A stretch of DNA of 64,000 nucleotides from Harmonia axyridis (lineage: Eukaryota > Arthropoda > Insecta > Coleoptera > Coccinellidae): positions 29,819,506-29,883,505 of the forward strand of contig NC_059505.1 in the NCBI RefSeq assembly GCF_914767665.1. The letters run 5' to 3'. This document shows, piece by piece, positions 32,940 through 44,704 of the stretch. The position numbers and the translations under genes are program-made. The notes beneath the pieces are model-generated. The model had not been told where the DNA came from. It searched no databases and saw nothing but the letters and a program-made list of their open reading frames with translations. The first letter of the stretch is position 1, and each line of letters begins with the position of its first letter.

Positions 32940-33825
32940 GGGTTTTTCAATAAGAGGTTTTATTTAGTCAGCTTTCTGGGCAGTCACATCTGAAGATGTC
33001 ATCTTTCGACATTCAACATGAAGAAACTACGTCATTACCAAAAATTCAACGATACACGCATCAACAACGTATTGAAATTGTTTGAATTCACTACAAAATG
33101 GTGAAAATTTTGCAGTTACAGTTCGTGGAACTAAAGTACTTTTGAGTAGTCGTAAAGCAGCTTCTCGACCGGTAGAAGTGAAACTGGAGAAGAAAATTGA
33201 GCTGTTGGGACAAGTTTGTGATGTAAAGAATCGAAACCGTGTGCGTCGCAAACGAAGAACTGAGCTGTAGCCCGTATTGTTGAAGGAAACCCAAGTATAT
33301 GAAATCCTCGTCGATCTTGGAAATTGAGCATTATATCAACGACATTTTATGGTATTTTGCTTAAAGGGTTTAACGTTTATTTTCAACAAGACGGTGCTAC
33401 GAGCCACACCAGCAATTCGAACTTGTATAATTGCGATTGTTTTTTGGCCATGTCATTTTTCGAAGAGGTGATCACAATTTGACACCGAGATCTTGTGATT
33501 TAACACCTTTTGACTTTTTTCTCCGGGGCCACGTGAAAGATAATGCTCAATATGCCAATGTTTCACAATCGAGAAATCAAGACCTTAGAGATAGAATTCA
33601 TGAAATTATCGAGAACATGAACCTGCAAATGTACGAATTGGTCATGGAAAGTTTCTGAAAGGAATATGTGGTGATGCATCCGTAATCGTAACTGCTCTTT
33701 TGCTGATATCGCTTCCACCTTTAATGGCATACCTTTCGCTTTACGATGAAATAAACATCCATTGATTCCTCTTGATAGATACAAGTTTTTTCATTATCAA
33801 AATGAAGCCTCTAATTGGAATAAAC
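32940..33825 (+). mobile_element. mariner-like element relic (family M2)
   Basis: Termini GGGTTTTTCAATAAGAGG and the inverse CCTCTAATTGGAATAAACC bracket broken transposase pieces: an N-terminal QQRIEIV...HYKNGENFA region (33058-33120), a helix-turn-helix piece with GQVCDVKNRNRVRRKRR (33205-33270), and the C-terminal RGDHNLTPRSCDLTPFDFF with KDNAQYANVSQS (33470-33655). The central catalytic region is deleted. The same family is seen at 59990-60780. Confidence 0.75.
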
Positions 33826-34396
33826 CATTCATATTTTTTCTACATTTCCGAATATAATCTCTAGGCTTTTTCAGAGCTAATTTTTTCATTTTACTGCTTT
33901 TACGGAAATATAAATAAACATTTCAAATATCTTTAACTGACAAAACATCAAGAAAACATTTTAAAATTCAATATACAAATAATTAAATGAAGATGAACTG
34001 ATTCTTAATTTCTAGACGCTATTGAGTACGATATTACACAACGTTTTATTTCCATACTTTATTCAGAAGTTTGATACAAAATTCATTATTTTATTTCTTT
34101 ATAGGAATTGTCCTTCTGAAAAAGATCTCAACTTGGAAGGAAAATATCCATAAAACAACTTGTTTATCACCCCTCTGTTGAAAAACTTCATTTTAGATTC
34201 AATAAATAATATATCCAAACCGAATACTTTTCTCTTTATGGCATATGTCACTTATTTAAACACAATCCAATTATTTTCTATGTATTGAATTCTCCGAATA
34301 TCTGCAACTTGGGGAATACACCTGCGTTTATTTCCGAAAATACTGTTCATGATCTTTTCTTTATGGAGGTCGCTTCAACAATTCTTATAAATATTA
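33826..34396. other. no gene recognised
   Basis: AT-rich, nothing coding. It ends at the TA target site of the next element. Confidence 0.4.
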
Positions 34397-34398
34397 TA

Positions 34399-35784
34399 CT
34401 AACTGACAAAGAAACTACAACACCCAGAAGGAGTTTCTGAATTTTAATTTTTTTTTGGTGAAACAAAGATAGTATAGCAAGGAGTAAATGATTGAATTAG
34501 CAGAAAAAAATCGAGAAGATTTTTTCATGTAAACAATTTTTGTTACTTAAATATTTGTACTCTTTTTTGCAGGTTTTTTAAATTTTACAACAAACCAGCT
34601 GTTCGAGGAGATCCAAAGTCAATGTTTAGTTGTTGTTGAAATGCCTAGAGCACGTGTACGCGGAATTTATCGTCAGCTAAGTGAATTTGAGAGAGGGCGA
34701 ATTATAGGTCTACGGGAGGCGGGGTTGTCATTTTGAGAAATCGCTAACCGTATGCACAGAAATCCAACTACTGTTATCAGCTGTTGTCAAGCATGGTTTG
34801 ATGATGCCCAAAATCGAAGAAGAGTTGGCACCGGATGTCGAAGGGGCACAAATGTAGTTCAAGATCGACGTCTCAGACTTATGGCATTAAAGACAGATTT
34901 GCGAAAACTCAATCTCAGGATGATGAGTGGCTAGGAGAACAAGGCCACCTGTAACTGTCCAAATGGTTTACCGCCGCATAAGGTACTTTGCACTGCAGCA
35001 TTATCGACCCCATAATGTGTTATTTCTGATTGTTGAGCATCGCCGGCAACGATTACAGTGGTGCAGAGAATGATAACATTGGAATGTGGAATGGCATCAG
35101 GTCGTCTTTTCTGCTGAATCTCGATTTTCCTTGGGTGCACATCATGGCCGAAGAAGGGTTAGACGAAGTCAATGAGAAACACGTGAACCCCAGTTTGAAT
35201 TTGAGCGTCATGGTATGGAGTGCTATTGCACATGCAAGTAGGTCACCTTTAGTGTTTTTTCGAGGTAACATAACAGCAATGCGTTACCTTCAAGAAATAG
35301 TGGAAGTGGAGTCATATGTTCTCCCTCACCTTAATCGGCTGGAGAATCCAATATCTCATCAAGATAATGCCTAACCTCATGTTGCCAGAGTTAGTTTCAA
35401 CTTTTTCGAAGCGACTTATGTGAATCTTTTGCCATGGCTGCCCAGATTCCCCAATCTTTCGACCACAGAGCAAGTTTGGGTAAAAGGCTTGGACATTTAC
35501 CCCAGCCTCCATGGACTTTGGCAGCTGTGAGTCATGAAGTACAGGTAGCTTGGAACAATATCCCTCAAAAAGAGATAGACCATCTTATTGCATCAATGCC
35601 GAGTCGTGTTGGGGAGTGTATAGATAATCGTGGTGGACAAACACATTTTTAACAAATTTATTTGAAACAATTATAAACCCTTCGTTTTTTTTTCCCATTC
35701 GCTCCTTGCTATACTATCTGTTTCACCAAAAAAATTAAAATTTAAACAGCTCCTTCTGGGTGTTGCAGTTTCTTTGTCAGTTAG
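34399..35784 (+). mobile_element. Tc1-like transposon, 1386 bp, inactive
   Basis: Inverted termini CTAACTGACAAAGAAAC / GTTTCTTTGTCAGTTAG, extended by CACCCAGAAGGAG, are bounded by TA on both sides (34397-34398, 35785-35786). It contains one degenerate transposase. Closely related copies are at 55629-56964 and, as a 3' fragment, at 57611-57816. Confidence 0.9.
34641..35652 (+). pseudogene. Tc1-like transposase, multiple lesions
   Basis: ATG 34641 opens MPRARVRGIYRQLSEFERG, a helix-turn-helix DNA-binding start, with a stop at GLSF-stop-EIANR after about 30 codons. Later pieces are in different frames: ARSPLVFFRGN-like, a SHQDNA block equivalent to the second catalytic Asp, and EVQVAWNNIPQKEIDHLIASMPSR near the C-terminus. 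Full-length Tc1 transposases are about 340 aa; here at least three frame changes are needed, so no enzyme can be made. Confidence 0.85.
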
Positions 35785-35786
35785 TA

Positions 35787-36190
35787 TATTTACCACTGAA
35801 AAATTTCCTAAATTGGTTTTTCATTTACCAAAATGCCTCATAGACTAATAAGCTATCATAATAGTTTCGCAATATTTGAAGAAACTAATTTGAATCTCCT
35901 ACTGGTCTTGAAAACTTGAAAATTAAAACCCAGTGAGAAAAATAATAATCAGAAAATTGAAGGATATGGTTGAAAGTAACGACAAACACTTTGTGTGCAT
36001 TAGGATTATAAAAAATATATACATTTCTCTGTGAAGACGTTCTTGATCGTTGTACTTTTCAAAGCAAACAAGGATCAATTCAATTTCAAACTAGTTGTAA
36101 CCTTCTCTATTTCCACGTATTCGGAAACCTTGATTATCTAGATCAATAGATTCCGTAAAAATTTCAAATATCGATATTTCCAAGAATTAT
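35787..36190. other. no gene recognised
   Basis: AT-rich flank; nothing coding. Confidence 0.4.
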
Positions 36191-36331
36191 ATGATAATGA
36201 AAATTCCCCAAATTTTATCGTTGTCGTCCCACATCGTGGAGCAATATTCAATAGAATATGAGGAGTCGAAACAGCGATATAACTCCACGATGATTAAATT
36301 TATTGGAGCCAATATCGAGGTGAGCAAGTGC
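36191..36331 (+). CDS. candidate exon of unknown gene (weak)
   Basis: ATG 36191 opens a 47-codon frame (MIMKIPQILSLSSHIVEQYS... to IGANIE) that ends exactly at a good donor, GAG|GTGAGC. The phase (0) does not join directly to the candidate exon at 38144, so either another exon lies between or it belongs elsewhere. No recognised family. Confidence 0.25.
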
Positions 36332-36560
36332 TTGAAAGGGCCAAGATCTTCACTGTATCTGTTAAAATCTACTTGGATTCAATACATGTTAACCTCTTAG
36401 CTATCCAGTGGTGTATTCAGTTGAATACCGATATAATTGGTTCTCTGAAATTGCAGTTCTGTTTTTTTGCTTGTTCGTGTGTCAAATCTCATTACCCATT
36501 TAGCAAATTACAACTTTCGTAACAGTGTACTCCATGTTAATACAATTTAAAGTTTCGTAC

Positions 36561-36594
36561 CATAATACACGTGTCTATAGACACGTGTATTATG
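36561..36594. repeat. perfect 34-bp palindrome containing two CACGTG boxes
   Basis: CATAATACACGTGTCTA is followed immediately by its exact reverse complement, with no spacer. Each arm has one CACGTG. Confidence 0.95.
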
Positions 36595-37210
36595 AATTAT
36601 GGACCGTAGTACATAATTCAAAATCCCTAGTGCCTTCTGAACTTAAAAGTTAATTTACGTTTGTGGCACAAATTTCGGTTTTACATTCCAGATCCGGATT
36701 ATTTCCTGACAGTGTTCACCAAATCTACAAATTCAATAATCATTGTCTGTATGTGTTTTAAGTATGAAAGAAATAAAATGAGGAAAATATTGACGTGAAG
36801 TACCTACTGTCATTCATCCATACGCTATTGGCTCCATACATTATTTGGGGACCACTCAACTGTATACAAGGGTATGTGGTGCTCAAGGGTTCAATTGGCT
36901 CATAAAAGTTACTTTCCTAATTTTTTATATTTGTATAGAATTTTTCATGATTCTGATGATGACCAGCACAACATTTTGCAAGGGGTTTGAAATTATTATT
37001 TTGTATATTCAAAAACTCAATTGAATTGGTTTTGTTGTCACTGAAATATCATTTTTTTTACAGTATTCTGCTTGAAATCCATATAGTCCTTCAATTCTAT
37101 CATCATGAAATTGCACATGGCAATTCTATTACATTCTAGTACATGTATATGTGCAGGATTGGCAAATTTCGATGTTTTAGCCCTACAACTTTTGAACCAA
37201 AGGAGATTAA

Positions 37211-37943
37211 TTATAAATAAAATAAAACAAAATAATTTCCACTGAATTATTAATTATTCAATTCAGTGGAAATGGTTTTGTTTCATTTTATTCCTAATGC
37301 TTCCGTGATAAGGTTGGGTGAACATTTTGCATGTACAGGGTGGGCAAATTTCGATGTTTTAGCACTACAACTTTTAAACCAGAGGAGATAGACAAAATCT
37401 GATACCATATTCTCGGTCTCTTTTTCTGAGAAACTAACAAGGGTAGTATTCATTTTTGGCCACCTTCTTTTGTTTTCGAGTTATAAGCGAAAATGGCGAT
37501 ATCGAAAAACATTTATATATCCGCTAATACTGATAATAGAGCCCTGAAATTAAAATATCATACAGGCACTTTTCTACAGAGAATCCAGTGGCGTGCTCGT
37601 CTTTTAAAAAGGGTTTTTAATTACGATGCTATGACCCAAAGTTATGTTTTTTCAAATGGAAACACTAGATTTCTGTGTCATTTTTTGAAAGCTTAATTTT
37701 TCCTGATTTCGAAAAATTTAACACCGTATGGTTTGTAATGATAAAAATAATAGTCTCAATATTTCTATGGTTTAAAAGTTGTAGTGCTGAAACATCGAAA
37801 TTTGCCCACCCTGTACATGCAAATTTTCACCCAATGAAATACCTTATCAAGGAAATATTAGGAATAAAAAGAAACGAAACAATTTCCACTGAATTGAATA
37901 ATTAATAATCCAGTGGAAATCATTTTGTTTTATTTTATTTATA
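37211..37943. mobile_element. nested fold-back MITE with CAGGGTGGG termini
   Basis: The inner element 37334-37815 (482 bp) has termini TACAGGGTGGGCAAATTTCG and inverse, with about 50-bp arms. Symmetry extends outward to 37211 and 37943, and each outer arm itself carries a hairpin (ATTTCCACTGAATT...AATTCAGTGGAAAT). A decayed third copy of the left terminus lies at 37150-37200. The interior frame at 37493-37696 has no domain. Confidence 0.85.
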
Positions 37944-38143
37944 ATGAATTTCCGTCAAGTAAGGAAAGAATCCATTTTATATGGAAATATTAGGCACTTT
38001 TCTTCAATATTCTTATTGAATTTTCTATTATTCTGATGATAGTCTCATGAAGATGAACCTGCAAAGGTTCTGTTTTCGAGATACAGGGTACTTTTTGTAG
38101 TCCTTTTTTCTTTCTGATGATTATACCAGTTTATTCGCTACAG

Positions 38144-39128
38144 ATTGGATAAATGAGTACCAACTATTGACTGGATCTCATATGAATATCTGCCTTCCGA
38201 TAAGAATACAGGTATGTAGTCATACAAAATCAAAGCCTAAACGATACCATTTAGAGCAAAAATGACAAGAATAAGACCCCCATCAAAATCGTTTCGAAGA
38301 ACCAGGAAAACTACCAAACTTTCGATTATCCTCGTGGTTTTCGAGTATACGGAGGGTTGCGGATTATTTTTACATTCAAGTCTCATTCCTCTGTGGACAA
38401 TCTGAAATGACCACGACGAAAAATCTACTGAGAGTCACAATCTCATATTTGAGGTTTGATGTTTTCTTCGATGATAAAAATTTTGATACTCTTTCGTTCA
38501 ACCAGTTTTGTCAATATGAAAAGTTAATTGCATCAAATATTTTCATGTGGGCAGGGGCCGAACGATAGGTCCTAGGAAAAAAAGTCATATGGAGTACTTA
38601 CCCCTCCTAGAATCAAACGAGTATACCAGGTGGATCATCTAAAATCAACTCACGATCCTAGGTGTCCTAAATTTTTTTTTTCTTCGGCGAGCAAAGCGAG
38701 TCTTCATTATTATTTGGATTTCCTGAGGATTGTTTGATTTTTTTTTCGAAATCAGTAGCAGATACGACAAAACTGCAAGAAACCAAAACAAGTGGTATTG
38801 AATCAAGATTTTTTTTTTACAGGAAGCGGTCACTGTTCTGGAAAAATATCATTCTGCTGATTTGCATTCAGAATTGGCATATCACATGATAAAACCTTCA
38901 AATTGGAATATCTATGCCAAATTTAAGTTGAATATCTTGTGGACGGAAGGTGCTATAAGAAAAGTTGAAAAATTAAACCTTAAGACACTGTATAAAACAA
39001 AACGTATACAAGCTCATGTTGATGGACTTTTTTTAAATGATCCGAGAAATCTGTCTATTTTGTTTGTACCTCCAATTAACGAACAACCTGTACATTTAAA
39101 ATTTGAAAAATTCCTAGAGTTCACCTGA
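38144..39128 (+). CDS. two-exon 3' part of an unknown gene
   Basis: Exon 38144-38211 (acceptor CTACAG, donor ACAG|GTATGT) reads WINEYQLLTGSHMNIC to IRIQ and ends in phase 0. It joins in frame to 38823-39128 (acceptor TTTTTTTTTTACAG), which reads EAVTVLEKYHSADLHSELAY to KFEKFLEF and a TGA at 39126. An alternative acceptor at 38130 also keeps the frame open. Together about 123 codons are open across a good donor-acceptor pair, which is unlikely by chance. There is no signal peptide or domain I can name, and upstream exons are not certain. The nearest candidate upstream is 36191-36331. It could also be an old domesticated or decayed element. Confidence 0.4.
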
Positions 39129-39694
39129 ACCCATCAAAATTTTGGATATTATAATGATCCAAATAATTGAAATTCAGATAGGTGAAAAAATCCTTCTATT
39201 TCTTTCAACTCCAACAAGAAATTTCTAAACTGATTCGGTTCTGTATCCTTCTCATTATTAGCAGCTCTACCAGTTTCATTTCATCGAATATGATGTACCA
39301 TAAAGGTACGTAATGCAATGTATAATTCTTTCGCGACATAATAAACTTCGCATGCAGCTATAAATACAATAAGTCTCAAGCTGTTAGAATATGGGTGAAG
39401 GTTGTATGAAGTTTGTACTGTTTACATATCGAATTTAATCTCAGATATGAGGAAACATACGAAGTTATCTGGAATGTTTTTCCTATTGTATTACCTAACA
39501 CTGCACTACTGCCGCAAGAGGAAAATTCTTCTTTGCAAACTCAAAAAGAAATGGGTTAACTACATTATTATTATCAGTTGTGCTTACGAAAGTCGCTTTT
39601 GTAAGATTGCTTTTAACGAATAGATAGTAAAGATATTGGATTAAGGAAAATCTAATAAAATCCATAATAGTTAATAGTATATTCTAAAACAAGT
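39129..39694. other. 3' flank of the unknown gene, nothing recognised
   Basis: AT-rich. A possible poly(A) signal (TAATAAAATCC) is at 39653. No frames with domain features. Confidence 0.35.
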
Positions 39695-40225
39695 TGCAGA
39701 ATGGGCTCATATTCCAACACGAATGCAAAATTCGAACGCATAAGTGTTGGAATTGCCTTCTGCAGCGAGTATTAGACGATATTTTCTCTATTTCAGACAA
39801 GTTTTTGTAAAATATTGTCGAAATACGATGAAAAATTGAGATTATACATCCTAGTGACATTTGTATTGTATCTTTGCAGTTGGTGTGACTGTTAAGTCAC
39901 CAAAATTGACAGATTACGGAATATAAATTTGAATCAAACTTTTCTAATTTTGAATTAATTTATAATTACGCATTTAATTCGTGAATTATGTCTGCCGAAA
40001 TCGATTCTACACCTACAGAATTATGAGAAATTGCGAATAATGTCGCAAATTTTTTCAGTTAATTCAAATTATATTGTATTGACAATTGCTTGAATTTTAA
40101 TAGGATTGGAAGTCTTTGTAGATAACCGCAAAACAAAAAATATAACTGAAAACTATAATGTAATGAGTTCATTATAGCACTGTTTTTAGAACTGTAATGA
40201 ACTCATTACGACACTGAAATAAAGA
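39695..40225. repeat. non-coding repeat with hairpin ends
   Basis: The left end (39705-39790) has a hairpin-like CCAACACGAATGC...GTGTTGGAATTGCC followed by GCCTTCTGCAGCGAGTATTA, similar in plan to the hairpin end of the 408-bp repeat. The right end (40158-40215) is an inverted repeat GTAATGAGTTCATTA ... TAATGAACTCATTAC. It may be a related family; boundaries are uncertain. Confidence 0.45.
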
Positions 40226-41203
40226 AAATTAGTTATCCAACTATTTTAACTGAAATGCTGTCAAATATACATTTAAAGTATATATTTCAAAGATTTAGTT
40301 CTTCTAATTTGAGTTTCAATATCAGAGCCATAGAGTAATAAACATAGATAGGTAGAGGAAATATACGCAATTTTTACATGTCCCCAACATGGTTAGATAA
40401 CGTTGTCAGGTTGTGATATATTTATAATTTGAATTTTACTATATCATTATCAATGTATATTATATTGAATGAAATATGTATATTTATTTGAGTGATTCTC
40501 AATTAAATATGCAAATTTGAATATTTGGGTTCCGATATTTTTCCTAATTGTCGAATTCATAGTATGCAGAATATTTATTATTTTCTGTATCTAACTGCTG
40601 AAATCTAAGGTTTGACAACTATTGCTCTCCTAGTGTCATCCGTTATTTCACTTTGTTTGGCGCGCTTGTTTCAGCAGAATCCATTGCTTTAGTCATTTGT
40701 TAATAGCACCAGTAATAAAGGAGTTATGAGAACTTTTCATTTCACGCAATTTTTCAATTTTCTCCCAAAGCTTCAAAACAGTTGAATTCATAAGATTGCG
40801 ATTGTCACCAGATTAATTCTCTCAAAAATTGAGCCCGAAATGGGTCATTCATTTCTTTCCAGCTCGAAGGGATTTTCAGATCTCCTCATTAGACAACGTA
40901 TGGGGAACACTCGATACGTGAGCCATATTCACCGATCGAAAAGAATTTTTATTATTGACTATACCGTATATATTTCTAACTTTCATGGCAGTACAAGTTT
41001 TTTCATGATTCCATGATTTCATTTCTTCATTTGAAACAACTTATTTCCTCCTAATTAATGAAGAGTCGAAAGTAACGTTAACATCGGTGTTACATCGGTT
41101 TAAGTGTATTCCATTATTCGAGGTGTTTCCATCAACAAGTACTAAGTATAGTACTAACTATTTGTTTAATACGTTTATATTCGTGTCATTTTCTGAATGA
41201 ATA
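40226..41203. other. no gene recognised
   Basis: AT-rich; no frame, splice-site pair or repeat that stands out. Confidence 0.4.
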
Positions 41204-41997
41204 TACAGGGTGAGTCTTTGACTTGTACGTATATTTCATGCGAAGATTCCGGAGGTCAAGAAAAACACTTTTTTTCTTTACCATTATATCCGATTCAGCT
41301 ATTGAAAATCCTTCAGAAAATCCATACAAAAATTTTTTTTTTTAGGTATCTCGCAAATGAAATGAGATCTAAGGAAATAATTCGGTTTTTTTATGGATGT
41401 GATGAATTATTCCTGAACCAAAAATTCCATCAAATTCTGGTCAACTCCAAAATGCCCGCCATACTAAGTGAGAAAAAAGTCAAGTCGAAAAAAATTGTAA
41501 AGGGAAAAAGTGTTTTTCGGAAACAGTCCGGGAAGTGCTCACTTCCCGGACGCGTTTTCTCTGAGAAAGTAGCATTTCCCGGACTAGGCCGGAAAAGAAT
41601 CACGTCATTTGTGTCATTGTGAATATGAAAATCTTGGTAGGTATATTTTTAATAAATGCAGTCGATCATTACCATAGCAACCGAGATAACGGCTGACAGC
41701 TCATATGAAATTAGTTGTCAAAATATTGCATGTTTTTTTATCACAATCGCAATAAAATATGGAAAGCACCAGCGATAATGTTATTCTACACGTTTGCCGA
41801 AAAATTATTGTACGCAACACGCCCGAAAATGTTTTTTTTTTGGACTCACAGACTTCCAGGACTCGCTTACGCTCGTCCTGTAATTTTGTCTATTCGTCCA
41901 AAAAAACCCTATTTTCCGGACTTGTTACGTAAATTACTATTATTTTGACCTCTGGAATATTCGGTTGAAATATAACATGTCATAAACTCACCCTGTA
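41204..41997. mobile_element. MITE with CAGGGTGAGT termini, 794 bp
   Basis: TACAGGGTGAGTCTTTGAC at the left and the inverse of TACAGGGTGAGTTTATGAC at the right start imperfect terminal repeats of about 60 bp (GGTCAA and ATTCC motifs are shared). A TA dinucleotide lies at each edge. An internal hairpin TCCGGGAAGTG-CT-CACTTCCCGGA is at 41527-41550. The frame at 41197-41622 lies across the element and lacks any known domain, so I treat it as non-coding. Confidence 0.75.
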
Positions 41998-44485
41998 AAT
42001 GTCGAAATGAAGTGAATTTGTTATTATGGAGACCAAGGTAAGTACCTACCCAATTTACAGTCTTTGCAACAGATACCAAAGTAATCGAGGAAGCTGGATA
42101 TTGCAAAAAATATAATAGATAATCATCATGACTAATTAAAATAAAAACGGAGAAAGATGAAATTAATGAGACTATAAATTTATTCGAATAACGATAATAA
42201 GAAATTGATCATTTGAACATCAATTGAAAATTCCAACATGGTGATTAAAAATTGTATTGTATTTGTTTTTCCAATAGAAATTGGAATTATGCATGGGTTT
42301 TTTTCGATTCAAGATTTAACCAAGGGATCAATTGACAAAAATAGTAGGTAACAGTTTTTGAGATGATGAAAAAAATATTTTTGTTTGATTTAAATTAACC
42401 TGTTTCGACAACTAGGTCATTTCATATGAGGTTGAATGCAATTATAAGCTATTAGATAGCAAAACTCCAGTACTAAAGAATCGAATTGGCTTTTATAACG
42501 TTAATATCACTTATCAGCATCTGTTATTAGCCAGCTAATATAATGAGTGCCGTATGCATTGGCGCTAATGTAGATGAAGATGATAATTTGAGGTATTGAG
42601 GTATTTTGATTGGCAATACCCCAAAAATAATTTTACTTATTTATTTCTTCTATTCACAAAAGAAGTATATGTTACGTTTTCTCTTTTCGCAGAAAAAAGA
42701 TAAAATCATGTATTAATTTTCATAAATGGCCACATAATCAATCAAACACTTCTCTTTAGAGACCATTGGAAACACTCTATTCACATAAAAAGTGGTATTA
42801 TTGTTGTTATTCATAGATACCAAAATTTTGATAAGATCTTCATGCCTCAAGAATGCTACCTGAAAATGAAGGAATTTGTTTTTTAATTAGAATCACATTT
42901 TTTTGAATTATCTAAGTCATTAGGAACATTTCATTTGGAGTTCTGATTTATAATTGATGAATTCCCTGCATGATAAAAATTTGTTTGGCTGTTATCCAAC
43001 GAAAATGTTCATATTTTGAATACTTGCTGGTATCAATATTTCTTTTGATTGCAAGACTGGCTTTCAACTCGAATAAAGTGACCAGAGTGTGTTAATCTTA
43101 AAATGGTTTGCCTTCTCGCAAAATATACTAGTAACACACTACGGCTAAGAATTTCATCTCTTTGTTTCAACAGAAATCAAAAACAAAATTTCTTGTGGGT
43201 CTTTTCCTTAATTTTTTGTAGCAATAAACATACCAAAATTTTTGTAATGCTTCTGCAATAGCTAAATCAGAAATTTGGAATATACATTTTGAAAAACGAG
43301 AAAACTTTTTCAATATCACAAAAGCAATGTAGCTATCCTTATTCATTAATAGTCATTTCGATCAAATTTTATTTTGTATACCTATGATTTATATTTTTAT
43401 GTTCATAAATTAGAAATGTGATATTGACAATTAATTCATATATTTTCACAGGTTTTCAATCCATTTATTGCTGTGTAATCTACTATTGACAATGATTATC
43501 TGGGTGAGTTCAAAAATCAATTCTGTTGATAATTTTCATGCTTCATTGGCAATCGTCAATAGCAATAATCTCTATTGTATTGAATGAAAAATAAGGAATA
43601 TTTGAAGTTATCTGATTCATATTGAAACTACGACTTAAAAGCAGTTTTCGAAAATAACAACTTATAATGATGAAATATATATATGAATAAAACTGATGTC
43701 AAAGTCTGAGATATACCTAGGTACTCTAGAAGTTGAATCATAATTACTTCTTCACTTACAAATTAAAATTACCTACTCACTTTATTTTTCAGCAATTGGA
43801 AATTTGGGCAATCAGTGGAATGAAGTTGTGTTTGTTCAAGCTTTTGAATTAATTTCTTTCATTTAAAATTCATAGCGAAAAATGTTTTAGTTACCTGGAA
43901 AAACCGTTGAAAAGATATTCAAATACGACACATCGAAATGATTAATGAGCTTCTATATAAAAATAAAATTGTTTGAATACTTCAGAAACTTAAGATTTAT
44001 GGCATATATTCCAACTTCGTTTATGATCCTTTTCTCGAAAAAAAATTAACACTACTTTTTTGATATTTAACCTTCAACTCACGCTGGAATGAACACAAAC
44101 AGCCTCAAATCAAGGAAGGCACCATTCATTAATCTATCGTCCAGAAAAAATGTTGTCCGTATGATCGCATCAAGAATGTCGAATTTGAAAATCGCTCAAC
44201 GGCGAATTATCATAAATTCATCGTTAAAGTCTCGTATTCCTCGACCTTCCACAATCCACCTCCTTCGATCAAATGATGGAACATATTCCCAAACGAATTT
44301 GCATCGATATTCGACTTAATTAACAATTGTTTTTCGTGCGAGTCGGCAAGTAGGAAGTCCTACTGGCTGACACAAAAATTCGAATGTCGAGGTAGTTAAA
44401 AATCAATCTTGCCGAAAAAAAAAACAATTAACAAGTTCGGTAAGACGGGGGAATAATTGGGATTCGCCACTGTCTGGCTGTCTAC
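41998..44485. other. intergenic, upstream of lipase gene
   Basis: AT-rich. 44315-44435 has facing short inverted motifs (CGGCAAG/CTTGCCG and TTAATTAACAATTG/CAATTAA). A 53-bp splice-flanked segment at 43452-43504 (CACAG...GTGAGTTC) might be a leader exon but is too weak to call. No coding region was supported. Confidence 0.4.
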
Positions 44486-44503
44486 GATAACAATTTTATC
44501 AGT
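44486..44503 (+). promoter_or_regulatory. possible lipase promoter: inverted GATA pair and TCAGT initiator
   Basis: GATAA (44486-44490) faces TTATC (44496-44500), and TCAGT (44499-44503) matches the arthropod initiator about 50 bp before the lipase ATG. GATA factors commonly drive insect midgut genes. No TATA box is obvious. This is motif-level evidence only. Confidence 0.3.
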
Positions 44504-44551
44504 GCGGAATTCAAAATAGCTAGTTTATTCTTGTGTCACAAGCCGAGAGTG

Positions 44552-44704
44552 ATGTTGGTGTTCAAGTTTTTGGTTTTTGTAGGGTTGGTTGTTGTGGGAG
44601 GTAGAGGGAACAAGGAGAATAATGTGTGTCCCACCCTTAAGGACTATGCCACTATCAGAACTAACGAAAGATGCTGGTACAACCCGGACGTCAACTCTAA
44701 GCCG
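44552..44704 (+). CDS. acid lipase exon 1 (signal peptide)
   Basis: 51 codons, ATG at 44552, ending CCG|GTGAGT. An in-frame TTG/TGT stretch upstream is not used because the signal peptide starts cleanly at this ATG. Confidence 0.85.

Noticed and set aside
37493..37696. 67-aa frame between the fold-back arms
   Set aside because: Inside a MITE, no homology recognised, no conserved partner.
41197..41622. 141-aa plus-strand frame
   Set aside because: It starts before and runs through a MITE, crossing its terminus and internal hairpin; no domain.
43452..43504. 53-bp splice-flanked segment as a lipase leader exon
   Set aside because: Acceptor and donor look fair, but there is no second line of evidence and the lipase ATG exon has its own plausible initiator.
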